From contig NZ_CALBWS010000020.1 in NCBI RefSeq assembly GCF_937468385.1, forward strand, positions 33,131 through 97,130: a DNA stretch of 64,000 nucleotides. The letters run 5' to 3'. Position numbers and translations under genes: made by a program. A model generated the notes under the pieces. That model was not told the origin of the DNA. It saw only the letters and a list, made by a program, of their open reading frames with translations, and did no database searches. Positions 1 through 8,301 of this stretch are shown piece after piece (position 1 is the stretch's first letter; the number at the start of each line of letters is the position of its first letter). The stretch is from Neobacillus rhizosphaerae. Lineage in GTDB: Bacteria > Bacillota > Bacilli > Bacillales > Cytobacillaceae.

Positions 1-1
1 A

Positions 2-913
2 TCCTATGGTTTTAAATATGGTGGGGGCTACTCTAGTACGGACTTAACCCCGTATGAGGTGACGAATCCAGAAAACAAGCTGCCAAAGCTTACGGAAGCA
101 CCGACCTTTACAATCAAAAAACCTAGTGAAATGCCGATTTTAGACGGAGCAGAAGCGGCATTTCCGGTGTACTCAGCCTTTGCGAATGCAGCCTATGAGA
201 ATATTGAAAAAGAGAGCGGTGAAGCCGGGAAAATCGTTAGTTTTACCAATACGATTTATGCATATGAACACTTATTAGCGGGGGAAGTAGATATTTACTT
301 TGGTGCCGTGCCATCAAAAGAGCAGCAGGAAATGGCGAAGGAAGCGGGAAAAGAACTGGTTATGACGCCTATTGGCAAGGAAGCCTTCGTCTTTTTTGTC
401 AATCCAAGCAATCAAGTGGATAGCTTAAAAGTTTCTGAGATTAAAGACATCTACTCTGGAAAATTCAAAAATTGGAGCGATGTTGGCGGAAAGAATAAGA
501 AAATTATTGCCTTTCAACGTCCGAAAAATTCTGGAAGCCAAACACTTTTGGAAAAGATTATGGGTGGAACGCCGATTATGAAGCCACTGAAGGAAGATGT
601 ACCTGAAGGAATGGGCGGGATTATCGAGCAGGTTGCTGATTATCGGAACTATGACAATTCGATTGGCTTTTCATTCCGCTTCTTTGCAACCGGGATGAAG
701 GCCAATCCAAATATTAAACTACTGGCAATCAATGGAATTGAACCAAATCCGGAAAACATCGCGAGCAGTAAGTATCCATTCACCGCCACCCTATACGCAA
801 TAACGCTTAAGGACAACCCAAAACCAACCATTCAACCATTCCTAGAATGGATGCAAGGACCACAAGGGCAAGAAATTGTTGAAAGAATTGGATATATTAA
901 AGCAGTTGAGTAG
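2..913 (+). CDS. PstS-like phosphate/anion-binding protein, 3' part only
   Basis: The reading frame is open to the first bases of the window, so the gene starts upstream and only its last ~304 codons are present; the GTG at 59 is internal. The visible protein has the PstS-type periplasmic-binding fold: a segment reading YGGGYSSTDLTP, a domain 1 stretch ending in AYEHLLAGEVDIYFGAVPS, the hinge-like phrase EAFVFFVNPSNQVDSL, and the anion-binding style phrase RPKNSGSQT followed by a GGII region. Proteins of this family bind phosphate or a related anion outside the membrane for an ABC importer or as a sensor. No transporter genes are visible, so the partner and N-terminus (signal peptide or membrane anchor) are unknown. 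A dispersed repeat begins directly after the stop codon. Confidence 0.75.
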   Translation, partial: SYGFKYGGGYSSTDLTPYEVTNPENKLPKLTEAPTFTIKKPSEMPILDGAEAAFPVYSAFANAAYENIEKESGEAGKIVSFTNTIYAYEHLLAGEVDIYFGAVPSKEQQEMAKEAGKELVMTPIGKEAFVFFVNPSNQVDSLKVSEIKDIYSGKFKNWSDVGGKNKKIIAFQRPKNSGSQTLLEKIMGGTPIMKPLKEDVPEGMGGIIEQVADYRNYDNSIGFSFRFFATGMKANPNIKLLAINGIEPNPENIASSKYPFTATLYAITLKDNPKPTIQPFLEWMQGPQGQEIVERIGYIKAVE

Positions 914-958
914 GGTGTCAGGCACCATCGGTGGACATTTGCCCGCGTGGAGTGGACA
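914..958 (+). repeat. Dispersed GGTGTCAGGCACC repeat, copy 1
   Basis: GGTGTCAGGCACC (914-926) abuts the stop codon of the PstS-like gene and is followed by GTGGACATTTG and a second GTGGACA. The same core and GGACA arrangement recurs at 22.5, 30.8, 34.2, 34.5, 46.9 and 58.9 kb. The core is an imperfect palindrome (GGTG-CAGG-CACC). Confidence 0.8.
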
Positions 959-1174
959 TGATGTGTTTTTGCCGAAATGAAAAAGCGGGGAGCATCTCTA
1001 GTAGTTCTGTTTTGAAGTAGAAAACAAAGAAAAGATACCAAATTCTGTTCCAAAATAACATAGAAACATTATAATTTTATAAGAAATAGCATCAGATTTA
1101 AGGTCATTCTAGGAAAAAGTAAATACACTAAACTGTCGGAAAAGGATTCTAAAACATTATATGAAAGCATTACA
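959..1174. other. Intergenic stretch without recognised content
   Basis: This A+T-rich stretch between the repeat and the terminator contains no convincing reading frame with a ribosome site and no long palindrome. A minus-strand frame crossing it (832-1053) overlaps the PstS gene and the repeat and has no family resemblance. Confidence 0.4.
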
Positions 1175-1213
1175 GACAAAAAGCTCGGTGACTGAACTGA
1201 GCTTTTTGTTTGT
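1175..1213 (+). terminator. Intrinsic terminator after the PstS-like gene
   Basis: ACAAAAAGCTC (1175-1185) pairs perfectly with GAGCTTTTTGT (1198-1208) and is followed by TTGTTTG. The A-run on the left arm means it could also work for the minus-strand spxH-like gene, although that gene ends 110 bp further on. Confidence 0.8.
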
Positions 1214-1322
1214 TATAAATAATAACAACTTTAGCATGGAATTTACTATATAAATTAACGTAAGACCAATGGCTATTGTATACCTACCAATTCCTCGCTG
1301 TTTATTTTATTACGTCTTTATT

Positions 1323-2243
1323 CTATTTTTTAACGATATATGTTTCTCCAAGAATTTCGCTGAGTTCGTAATCGGCGGATGAAAGACCTTTATGGATAAA
1401 AGAACTAACTTGATTTTGTTCAAGGTCATACAGTACTTCGATTTCTTTTGAGAACAATAATCCTTCTTTTTCAAGGAGGTTTTTAAGTGAAGGACGTGTT
1501 TGTGCTTGTAAAGGTTCAGTTGTTCCTAGTACCTGTTCTAGTCCCTTTAGATAGGATTCCAGTGGACGGGCTCCGACGATTTTGACGCCTTTTTTCTCCT
1601 CGTTCACCATGATGATGGTTGGAAAACCGCGCACACCAAGGCTTCTGGCAAGTTCAAAATCTTGATCTAAAAGCTCGTGTCCATCTGAAAGTCCAGATTC
1701 TCTGATAACTTGCTCCCCGTCCAGGCCTAATTGATTGACGAGGTTAATCAATACCTGTTCATCCCCAATGTTGTGGTTAAAGGCAAAAACCGCCTCACGA
1801 GCACGGCGCAAAAAGGTCATTGCCAGCTGCTCATCCTTTTGCTGAATTATTTTAAACACTCGGGAGGGGGGATAGGATGACTGAACAGGATTATCATGCC
1901 ATAATGAGCCATCAATTGGCATGCGGGAATGTTCCCCAACTTCTCTCCAATGACCAGCCACATCTGAAGGTCTGCCTATGCCATTCGCTACGTCAGCAAA
2001 ACCTTCCCAGCTTTGCAGCAATCCACCCATCACCGTATGCAAGTCAAAATAATGTCCATACTGTTCTTCAAATTTGCGCAATACGGGTTCAAGCGCCCAG
2101 CAGTGGGAGCAGATTGGGTCTGTTACATAATAAAGAGTAATCTTTTTTTGAAGTAGATTTAAATCAATTGTCTCCATTACATCTTCTCCCGCTTCACCGC
2201 ACACACCGGTTTCTAAGTCGCAAACCATTTTGTTGTTTGTCAT
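1323..2243 (-). CDS. DsbA-fold protein, SpxH/YjbH-like
   Basis: This 306-residue protein has a thioredoxin/DsbA fold. The CxxC motif CSHC lies at residues 45-48 in the phrase DPICSHCWALEP, and the cis-proline loop GVRGFPT is near residue 210. It resembles YjbH/SpxH, the adaptor that delivers the Spx regulator to ClpXP: the DP-C-CWALEP motif, the length (YjbH is about 300 residues) and a C-terminal helical tail containing SKEIEVLYDLE all agree. Two extra cysteines sit in the N-terminal 15 residues (CDLETGVC). It reads in the same direction as the HxlR gene just upstream, 17 bp apart, so they probably form an operon. That pairing suggests a redox- or electrophile-responsive unit. A FrnE-like disulfide isomerase is the main alternative. 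Confidence 0.75.
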   Translation of the reverse strand: MTNNKMVCDLETGVCGEAGEDVMETIDLNLLQKKITLYYVTDPICSHCWALEPVLRKFEEQYGHYFDLHTVMGGLLQSWEGFADVANGIGRPSDVAGHWREVGEHSRMPIDGSLWHDNPVQSSYPPSRVFKIIQQKDEQLAMTFLRRAREAVFAFNHNIGDEQVLINLVNQLGLDGEQVIRESGLSDGHELLDQDFELARSLGVRGFPTIIMVNEEKKGVKIVGARPLESYLKGLEQVLGTTEPLQAQTRPSLKNLLEKEGLLFSKEIEVLYDLEQNQVSSFIHKGLSSADYELSEILGETYIVKK

Positions 2244-2260
2244 GAAGTTTCCTCTTTTCT

Positions 2261-2575
2261 TTAAAATTCTTTATAGTCTTGAGCCCATTTCTGAATCGGT
2301 TCAAGTGCAGCAGTTAATGTTTTTCCCTTTTCCGTTAATTCATAAGAAATCGTTACAGGAGATCCGGTTATTACATTTTTTTTAATTAATCCAAACTCAA
2401 CTAGCTCAGATAGTTTGATTGAAAGGGCTCTAGGAGTAATATCTGGAAGGTCACGTTTTATTTCAGAAAAGTGGGCGCTGCCATTTGGACTGATGGATAA
2501 ATAATGAATGATTAATCCATTCCATTTTTTACCTAGAATTTCGAATGAATATTGAAGATATGGACAAATTTCCAA
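2261..2575 (-). CDS. HxlR-family transcriptional regulator
   Basis: This 104-residue winged-helix protein has the HxlR family layout: an N-terminal Cys (C4 in MEICPY), the phrase ILGKKWNGLIIHYLS, the recognition region ITPRALSIKLSELVEFGLI, and the wing ending in YELTEKGKTL. HxlR proteins are small dimeric repressors or activators that often sense quinones, aldehydes or other electrophiles through the conserved cysteine. It is the first gene of a two-gene minus-strand unit with the DsbA-fold protein. An AACCTCC on the plus strand at 2582-2588 is its ribosome site read on the minus strand. Confidence 0.88.
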   Translation of the reverse strand: MEICPYLQYSFEILGKKWNGLIIHYLSISPNGSAHFSEIKRDLPDITPRALSIKLSELVEFGLIKKNVITGSPVTISYELTEKGKTLTAALEPIQKWAQDYKEF

Positions 2576-2600
2576 TATATCAACCTCCTTTATATTCTTA

Positions 2601-2643
2601 AGTATAACAAGTATAAAAAATATATCAAATATAAAAAGTATAC
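2601..2643. promoter_or_regulatory. Repeated AGTATA motifs, possible HxlR operator
   Basis: Three AGTATA motifs (2601-2606, 2610-2615, 2637-2643 as AGTATAC) lie just upstream of the HxlR gene. HxlR-type regulators commonly bind short palindromes in their own promoters. The assignment is inference from position and repetition only. Confidence 0.3.
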
Positions 2644-2678
2644 TATTGATTTTAAGTAAACCTATCCCTTTTTATTTA

Positions 2679-2696
2679 TTGGCACAAATATTGCAT
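2679..2696 (+). promoter_or_regulatory. Sigma-54 (-24/-12) promoter
   Basis: TTGGCAC (2679-2685) and TTGCAT (2691-2696) have exactly 10 bases between the invariant GG and GC, matching the sigma-54 consensus TGGCAC-N5-TTGC. It lies 52 bp before the start of the truncated CoA-transferase gene, on the same strand. Confidence 0.8.
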
Positions 2697-2747
2697 AAAA
2701 AATAAGTGTGAGGACCAATAACTAATATTTTCAGGAGGTGCTTTTAA

Positions 2748-3008
2748 GTGAATAAAATGATTTCAATGGAGGAAGTCTCATCGCTGTTTACAGATGGAAT
2801 GACCATTATGGCAGGGGGATTTATGGGGGTAGGTACACCACAAGCGCTTGTATCTGCTCTGCTTGAAGCAGACGTAAAGGAAATTACCTTGATTGCAAAT
2901 GACGCCGCTTTCATAGAAAAAGGCGTAGGGCCTTTGATTGTAAACAAACGGGTGAAGAAAGTAATTGCTTCCCACATCGGAACAAATCCAGAAACAGGCA
3001 GGCTATGA
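2748..3008 (+). pseudogene. 3-oxoacid CoA-transferase subunit A, truncated
   Basis: The GTG start at 2748 has an excellent AGGAGGTG ribosome site 7 bases upstream. The 86 residues match the N-terminal part of the alpha subunit of acetate/acetoacetate/butyrate CoA-transferases: SLFTDGMTIMAGGFMGVGTP, then LIANDAAFIEKGVGPLI and KVIASHIGTNPETGR. Complete subunits are about 215-220 residues, so more than half is missing. No further CoA-transferase sequence can be read in any frame after 3008, and no subunit B follows. The intact sigma-54 promoter suggests this was the first gene of an activator-dependent short-chain-acid operon whose remainder was deleted. It may be a recent loss, because the surviving part carries no stop codons. 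Confidence 0.8.
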
Positions 3009-3236
3009 GAAATGTAAATTGTATGATATTAAATAGTGGAAATTGAACCACTTACTTAAGCCAAGAGAAACCTTTGATCGAGAATAAATTACTTCGGTGA
3101 GTGGAGAGAGAAATTGGTTAATGGCAAAAGTGAAATAGCCTTTAAAGTGAAATCGACACCGGTAACCCACACTGAGTGTCTTTTTTATGAGTTTTAATTT
3201 CTATTTTGAAGAGGTGGTTAAAGCATGGTAATATAT
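3009..3236. other. Intergenic stretch after the CoA-transferase remnant
   Basis: No reading frame with family resemblance or ribosome site was found. A short stem (GACAC at 3159-3163 with GTGTC at 3176-3180, followed by TTTTTTAT) might be a weak terminator. This is presumably the deletion scar plus the upstream region of the next regulator gene. Confidence 0.35.
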
Positions 3237-3250
3237 TTAAAACGCTTTCA
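3237..3250 (+). promoter_or_regulatory. cre-like site (CcpA) upstream of block A regulators
   Basis: TTAAAACGCTTTCA matches the cre consensus TGWNANCGNTNWCA at all but the second position. It lies 72 bp before the proposed start of the response regulator gene. Catabolite repression of a galactoside operon would be expected. Confidence 0.5.
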
Positions 3251-3321
3251 AAAGGGATATAATAATATAAAATATAATGAGAGATTTTAATATTTACATG
3301 TCACCATTTGGAGGGATTGCT

Positions 3322-4878
3322 TTGACAGTTGGGGAACTATGCAGAACACTTATCGTTGACGATGAAATGTTAATCAGACAAGGGATAAAGCACTATCTCG
3401 ATTGGGAGCAGGAAGGATTTTTAATTGTTGGTGAAGCGGCGAATGGTCAAGAAGCTCTTGAATTAATCGAGGCGGTCAATCCACATATTATCATTACTGA
3501 TATCGTTATGCCTATCATGGATGGGGAAGAATTAACGAGAATTGTGAAGGAAAGATATCCTCAAATTGAGATGATTATCCTTAGTAGTTTTGGTGAATTC
3601 GATTATGTACGATCCACCTTTCAAAGTGGTGTCGTTGATTATATATTAAAGCCAAAACTCGATGCAAAAAGCCTATTAAAAGTGTTAAAGAAAGCTGCTA
3701 GCAGAATTTCATCGTTTCAAACGATTGACAAGAATTTAGAGGCTTCTCTCTCTACTGGGCAATTGATTAATAAGTTGATTTCAGGGTATGAGGTCAATTA
3801 TGAAAGGGAGTCAATATCCAAAGATTTTCCTTATAGCCATTATTGTTTATTAGGGATAGATATAAGGAATCATCCATCTAAAGATAGGACTGAATTTTCA
3901 TTTGCGATTAACGAGAAAGTAGAAGAGACAATATATCTTCACCTAAGCAGGGCTGCTTATTTTTCCTTTACTACTGACAAGAATATCATCGCATACCTTT
4001 TTAATGTAGATAGGGATAAAATGACAGAGCTAATAACTCTAACCAAACAATTAGCTGAATCCGTTCCTGGTATTGGATTCGCTTTGACAGAGGAATATGA
4101 AGACTTCTGTCAAATAGAAAACATCTACAAAACAAGTTTATTAAAACTACTAGACTATCGATTTTATTTTCCTGACCGACAGTTAATAATGAAGCAGGAA
4201 CTGCCTAAGCTGCCACCCAAGACCGTCCCCTTTCATTTGGATTGGTTTACAGGTGAATTAAAGCGTAAACACTTTGATTCTGCCTTCAGCTATTTACAGG
4301 ACCATGTGCTTGCAATATCTAAATGTTATACGATGGATGTCTTTGAATATAAAGCTTTTTTTGGCAACATTATTTTTAATACCACCATTCTCTTAGGTAA
4401 TATGGAGTGCGATGTCAAAGAATTAGAAAATGCCAAATACACTTATTTTAAGGCGATGGATGAAGCATGTTCAGCCAAAGATGCTGTCGTTCTACTGGAA
4501 CAATTTATAGAAGAAGCAAATAAATGCATATTCTCTTTGCAAAATCAGCCAGATAATCTAAATATGAAGAAGCTAATGGAATACATTATGGACCATTATG
4601 CAGATCCACTTACCCTTACAGAGGTGGCGAAGCATTTTCATTTTAATCCATCCTACTTTTCTACCTATTTTTCAGCTCATAATAAGGAAGGGTTTATTGA
4701 ATATTTGAATAGAATTCGAATCGAAGAGGCAATTAAACTACTCATAAAGGGGACAGTGTCCATCTCCGAAATCAGCGCAATGGTCGGTTACTCGGATCAT
4801 AGTTATTTTTGTAAAGTATTTAAAAAAATAAATGGATTGTCTCCTAGCCAATATAGAAGAAAACATAATTTGAGATAA
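3322..4878 (+). CDS. YesN-type response regulator with AraC HTH
   Basis: An N-terminal receiver domain carries the phospho-acceptor Asp in IIITDIVMPIMDGEE (residue 60 from this start), and LIVDDE near the N-terminus gives the acidic pocket. A long central segment of unknown fold follows. The C-terminus is a double-helix AraC/XylS HTH domain ending in SISEISAMVGYSDHSYFCKVFK. I chose TTG 3322 because GAGGG lies 6 bases upstream and the product then starts MTVGELCRTLIVDD; the ATG at 3277 would add 15 atypical residues and lacks a ribosome site. The gene sits 3 bp before its cognate YesM-type kinase and upstream of a sugar importer, so it is the likely activator of the 6.8-15.4 kb operon. Confidence 0.87.
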   Translation: MTVGELCRTLIVDDEMLIRQGIKHYLDWEQEGFLIVGEAANGQEALELIEAVNPHIIITDIVMPIMDGEELTRIVKERYPQIEMIILSSFGEFDYVRSTFQSGVVDYILKPKLDAKSLLKVLKKAASRISSFQTIDKNLEASLSTGQLINKLISGYEVNYERESISKDFPYSHYCLLGIDIRNHPSKDRTEFSFAINEKVEETIYLHLSRAAYFSFTTDKNIIAYLFNVDRDKMTELITLTKQLAESVPGIGFALTEEYEDFCQIENIYKTSLLKLLDYRFYFPDRQLIMKQELPKLPPKTVPFHLDWFTGELKRKHFDSAFSYLQDHVLAISKCYTMDVFEYKAFFGNIIFNTTILLGNMECDVKELENAKYTYFKAMDEACSAKDAVVLLEQFIEEANKCIFSLQNQPDNLNMKKLMEYIMDHYADPLTLTEVAKHFHFNPSYFSTYFSAHNKEGFIEYLNRIRIEEAIKLLIKGTVSISEISAMVGYSDHSYFCKVFKKINGLSPSQYRRKHNLR

Positions 4879-4881
4879 GAG

Positions 4882-6666
4882 ATGGTAGAGAATATGAGAT
4901 TCATTCCCGATCGTTTTAAACATAATGGCTTGTTTATCGTGATGTTCTTCATTACGGTTATGATGATTATCACGGTTTCCGTCACTATCACGTGGACGAC
5001 GATTCGCATGTCTGAGCAATTCTTCATTAAAAAATTTAGCATAACGAACTCAAAAGTGATGAATCAAGTAAAAGAAAGTTTTGAGTCACTTAATTACTCA
5101 GTTGTCATTGCTTCAAACAATCTCCTTTCAAGCGGAAATATCAGAAGAGTTCTTACAGAGGAGGAATCCAATGCCGAGAAAATGAACTCTTTTTTTTATA
5201 TGAGTCAACAAATGAAGCACATCAAATCCAATTTGGATGCCTATGAGATTGAAATTGTTGTGGCGGGAAGGAACGGGGTCAACTACGCAACAGAGCGTAA
5301 TTACTGGCCAATCTCAGATGAAGAGTTGAGGAAAAGTGTCATTACCCGCAATACCCTTGAAGAACCTAAAAGGCTCATGTATCAATATGATCATCGTAAC
5401 AATCAAATCACTGGTTTGGGGGATGGCAATGTCATTGTTGCGTCAAGGGCGTTAATGGACCGTATTTCAGGAAAGGTATACGGATCTTTGTATTTCGCTA
5501 TCCAAGAAAGTGAAATTAGAAAATTTTATTCAAGTTATACAAGCCCTGGTAATAATGTTTACGTTTTAGACAAGACTGGAGTTATTGTTTCTAGTAATCA
5601 AGGAAAGCTCATCGGAAAAAAAGCAGACAATTTTCTTAGCTATGCTTCTGGAATGAAAAACAATTCACATAAATATATCATTAAAAATTTTATGGGCAAA
5701 GAGCAGATTATTTTAATGGAATATCTTCCATCTTTTGATATGTATCTGTTCAACGTCATTGACAAACAGACAGCCATTGGCGATTTAATCAACAAAAAGG
5801 AGATTGTTCTCATCTCTATAGGTATTGTTTTGGTTGCACTAGTTATTGTGTTCCTAGCTTCAAGAAGATTGACGAATTCCTTATCGAGGCTGGTAAAGCA
5901 AATAGCTAATGCCTCAAAGTATGATTTTCACCAGTATGTTTGTGAAACGGATACTTATGAAACGAGACAAATCGGAAATGCCATTAACTCCATGCTCGAT
6001 GAGCTGCATGAGTATGTAGATAAACTCGTTTTAGCCCAAAAGCAACAGCGAAATGCAGAACTCGCAGCATTGCAACAGCAAATTAATCCTCACTTCCTTT
6101 ATAATACCTTGACCTCGATTAAATTCATGGTGCTACAAGGGGGAAAGGAAGATACGGAGGCCACCATAAATGCGTTGATTTCCTTGCTTCAAAATACAAT
6201 TGGTAATGTCAGTGAAACGGTTTCGGTTAAGCAGGAACTAGATAATTTAAAAAATTACGTCTTCATTAATCAAAAACGATATGGTAACCGAATTAAAGTA
6301 AACTATTTTGTTGCTCAGGATTGTGAAGAACATCAAATCCCAAAACTGCTCCTGCAACCATTTATGGAAAATTCATTCTTTCATGGCTTCAATCATAAGC
6401 CTGAAGGGTATATTAATGTCCTCGTTTGGCAGGAGGGTGACAATTTGATTTGTGAAGTGGTGGATAACGGGGATGGGATGGAAGGTTCATTAGAAAGTAA
6501 TCTCCCTCATACAAAGCGAAAACAACAGCTTTTCTCTGGTATTGGTGTAAAGAATGTACATGAGCGCATTCAGCTTATTTATGGTGAACCGTATGGTGTG
6601 ACGATTTCAAGTAAGCTGGGAGAAGGGACAAAGGTTCGAATCTATCTTCCTATTAAGGAAATATAA
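4882..6666 (+). CDS. YesM-type sensor histidine kinase
   Basis: This is a 594-residue membrane kinase. A first membrane helix spans about residues 15-38, an extracellular sensor region about 40-305, and a second helix about 308-327, followed by a HAMP-like linker. The His_kinase domain has the phosphorylation motif QQQINPHFLYNTLTS (His near residue 404), and the C-terminal ATPase carries VVDNGDGM and GIGVKNVHERI. The YesM/LytS class phosphorylates AraC-type regulators such as the preceding gene product. An extracellular galactoside ligand is likely from context but cannot be read from the sequence. ATG 4894 is an alternative start; neither has a strong ribosome site, as is common for translationally coupled genes. 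Confidence 0.88.
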   Translation: MVENMRFIPDRFKHNGLFIVMFFITVMMIITVSVTITWTTIRMSEQFFIKKFSITNSKVMNQVKESFESLNYSVVIASNNLLSSGNIRRVLTEEESNAEKMNSFFYMSQQMKHIKSNLDAYEIEIVVAGRNGVNYATERNYWPISDEELRKSVITRNTLEEPKRLMYQYDHRNNQITGLGDGNVIVASRALMDRISGKVYGSLYFAIQESEIRKFYSSYTSPGNNVYVLDKTGVIVSSNQGKLIGKKADNFLSYASGMKNNSHKYIIKNFMGKEQIILMEYLPSFDMYLFNVIDKQTAIGDLINKKEIVLISIGIVLVALVIVFLASRRLTNSLSRLVKQIANASKYDFHQYVCETDTYETRQIGNAINSMLDELHEYVDKLVLAQKQQRNAELAALQQQINPHFLYNTLTSIKFMVLQGGKEDTEATINALISLLQNTIGNVSETVSVKQELDNLKNYVFINQKRYGNRIKVNYFVAQDCEEHQIPKLLLQPFMENSFFHGFNHKPEGYINVLVWQEGDNLICEVVDNGDGMEGSLESNLPHTKRKQQLFSGIGVKNVHERIQLIYGEPYGVTISSKLGEGTKVRIYLPIKEI

Positions 6667-6802
6667 AAATTATCATAAAATCTAAAAATAATCCAAATCA
6701 TCAAAATGGAATCGTGTTCATTTTATAAAAATAGTACAATCCTTTAAAAATATCGTCCTAACAGATAAGTTCAAGCAGGTGCTAACATAATACTTGTAGG
6801 CT

Positions 6803-6816
6803 AGATAGCGCTTACA
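6803..6816 (+). promoter_or_regulatory. cre-like site upstream of the block A transporter
   Basis: AGATAGCGCTTACA matches the cre consensus TGWNANCGNTNWCA at 13 of 14 positions. It lies 34 bp before the start of the solute-binding-protein gene. A related GATAGCGC sequence (52674-52681) precedes the paralogous binding-protein gene at 52719. Confidence 0.5.
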
Positions 6817-6849
6817 ATATCACATAAAATGTGCTTGGGGGGAATCTCA

Positions 6850-8139
6850 ATGAAAAAAGTATTGGCACTATTTTTAGTAAGTATACTGCTGTTATCTGCT
6901 TGTTCTTCCGGATCAAAAGAGAAAGCAAATTCGGGCAATGCAAAAGATACGAAGGAAATAACAGTATGGGCTTGGGACCCGAATTTTAACATTAAAGCAA
7001 TGAATTTAGCAAAAGAAGCCTATAAGTCTGAAAATCCAGACCTTAAAATTAAAATTGTTGAAAATGCTCAAGCTGATATTGTCCAAAAACTAAACACCAG
7101 CTTAAGCTCTGGTACCACTAAAGGGTTACCTAATATTGTTTTAATTGAAGATTATCGTGCACAAAGTTTCTTAAAAGCATATCCGGATATGTTCCAGGAA
7201 TTAACGGGTTCTTTTAAAGCAGCTGATTTTGCTCCATATAAATTAGCTCCTACGAGCCTTGATGGTAAAAACTATGGACTGCCATTCGATACTGGAGTTA
7301 CGGGCCTGTATGTTAGAACGGATTATTTGGAAAAGGCAGGCTACAAAGTAGCGGATTTAAAAGATATTGACTGGAAGAAGTATATTGAAATTGGTAAAAA
7401 AGTAAAAGAAGCAACAGGTAAACAAATGCTGACTCTAGATCCAAAAGACCTAGGTCTTATTCGGATGATGATTCAGACTAGTGGTTCATGGTATTTGAAG
7501 AAAGATGGAGTTACACCTGACATAGCAGGCAATGCGGCTTTAAAGGAAGCATTCAAAACATACAAGGAGATTTTAGATGCAGATTTAGTAAAACCTGTAT
7601 CTGACTGGAGCCAGTTTGTGGCCGGCTTTAACAGTGGAGATGTTGCCACGGTCCCTACAGGTAACTGGATTACTCCGTCAATAAAGTCTGAAGCATCACA
7701 AGCAGGTAAGTGGGCAGTTGTAGCGATGCCAAAACAAACTGGAATTAATGGATCGGTTAACGCCTCTAACCTAGGCGGAAGCTCTTGGTATGTTCTAAAC
7801 ATCCCAGGAAAAGAAAAAGCGATGGATTTCCTTGCGAAAACTTTTGGTTCCAATGTTGATTTTTATCAGACCTTGAATAAGGAAATGGGGGCTATCGGTA
7901 CTTACAAACCAGCAGCAGAAGGTGAAGCATATAAGGCTGCCGACGAATTCTTTGGAGGCCAGAAAATCATTTCTGATTTCGCAAGCTGGACAGAGCAAAT
8001 TCCTCAAGTTAACTATGGAATGCATACCTATGCGATTGAGGACATTATAGCTGTAGGAATGCAAGATTACCTTAAAGGTAAAGACATTGATAAGGTGTTA
8101 GCAGACGCTCAGAAACAAGCCGAAGAACAAATTAAATAG
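6850..8139 (+). CDS. CUT1 sugar-binding lipoprotein (galactoside importer A)
   Basis: The start ATG 6850 follows GGGGGGAA and gives a lipoprotein signal peptide MKKVLALFLVSILLLSAC with the lipidated Cys at residue 18. The mature protein is a family 1 extracellular solute-binding protein of the maltose/oligosaccharide type (ITVWAWDPNF, then LPNIVLIEDYRA and YGLPFDTGVTGLYVR). It should be anchored to the outer face of the membrane and hand sugars to the two permeases downstream. Its closest relative in the window is the binding protein at 52719. The adjacent GH2 and GH36 genes suggest beta- and/or alpha-galactoside ligands. An upstream ATG (6829) is less likely because it would put the signal peptide inside the chain. 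Confidence 0.87.
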   Translation: MKKVLALFLVSILLLSACSSGSKEKANSGNAKDTKEITVWAWDPNFNIKAMNLAKEAYKSENPDLKIKIVENAQADIVQKLNTSLSSGTTKGLPNIVLIEDYRAQSFLKAYPDMFQELTGSFKAADFAPYKLAPTSLDGKNYGLPFDTGVTGLYVRTDYLEKAGYKVADLKDIDWKKYIEIGKKVKEATGKQMLTLDPKDLGLIRMMIQTSGSWYLKKDGVTPDIAGNAALKEAFKTYKEILDADLVKPVSDWSQFVAGFNSGDVATVPTGNWITPSIKSEASQAGKWAVVAMPKQTGINGSVNASNLGGSSWYVLNIPGKEKAMDFLAKTFGSNVDFYQTLNKEMGAIGTYKPAAEGEAYKAADEFFGGQKIISDFASWTEQIPQVNYGMHTYAIEDIIAVGMQDYLKGKDIDKVLADAQKQAEEQIK

Positions 8140-8188
8140 CCTATTAAGAAAACAACGATGACATCTAATATAAAAACATAAGAAAGTA

Positions 8189-8271
8189 AGCCTTGGGAAT
8201 TCGCCGGCTTCTCCTATTCGATTTAACGGAGCTATCTGATGTGTCAGGCGAGTACTTCCAAGGCTCTTTTC
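8189..8271 (+). terminator. Inter-cistronic hairpin between binding protein and permease
   Basis: AGCCTTGGGAA (8189-8199) pairs with TTCCAAGGCT (8256-8265), followed by CTTTTCTTTT. It probably acts as a partial terminator or 3' stabiliser that lets the binding protein be made in excess over the permeases. Confidence 0.6.
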
Positions 8272-8301
8272 TTTTATTAGCAAGATAAGGAGTTGAATGG
8301 T

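Noticed and set aside
7473..7853. 126-codon minus-strand frame inside binding protein A
   Set aside because: Shadow frame; the plus-strand protein is complete with lipobox and family motifs.
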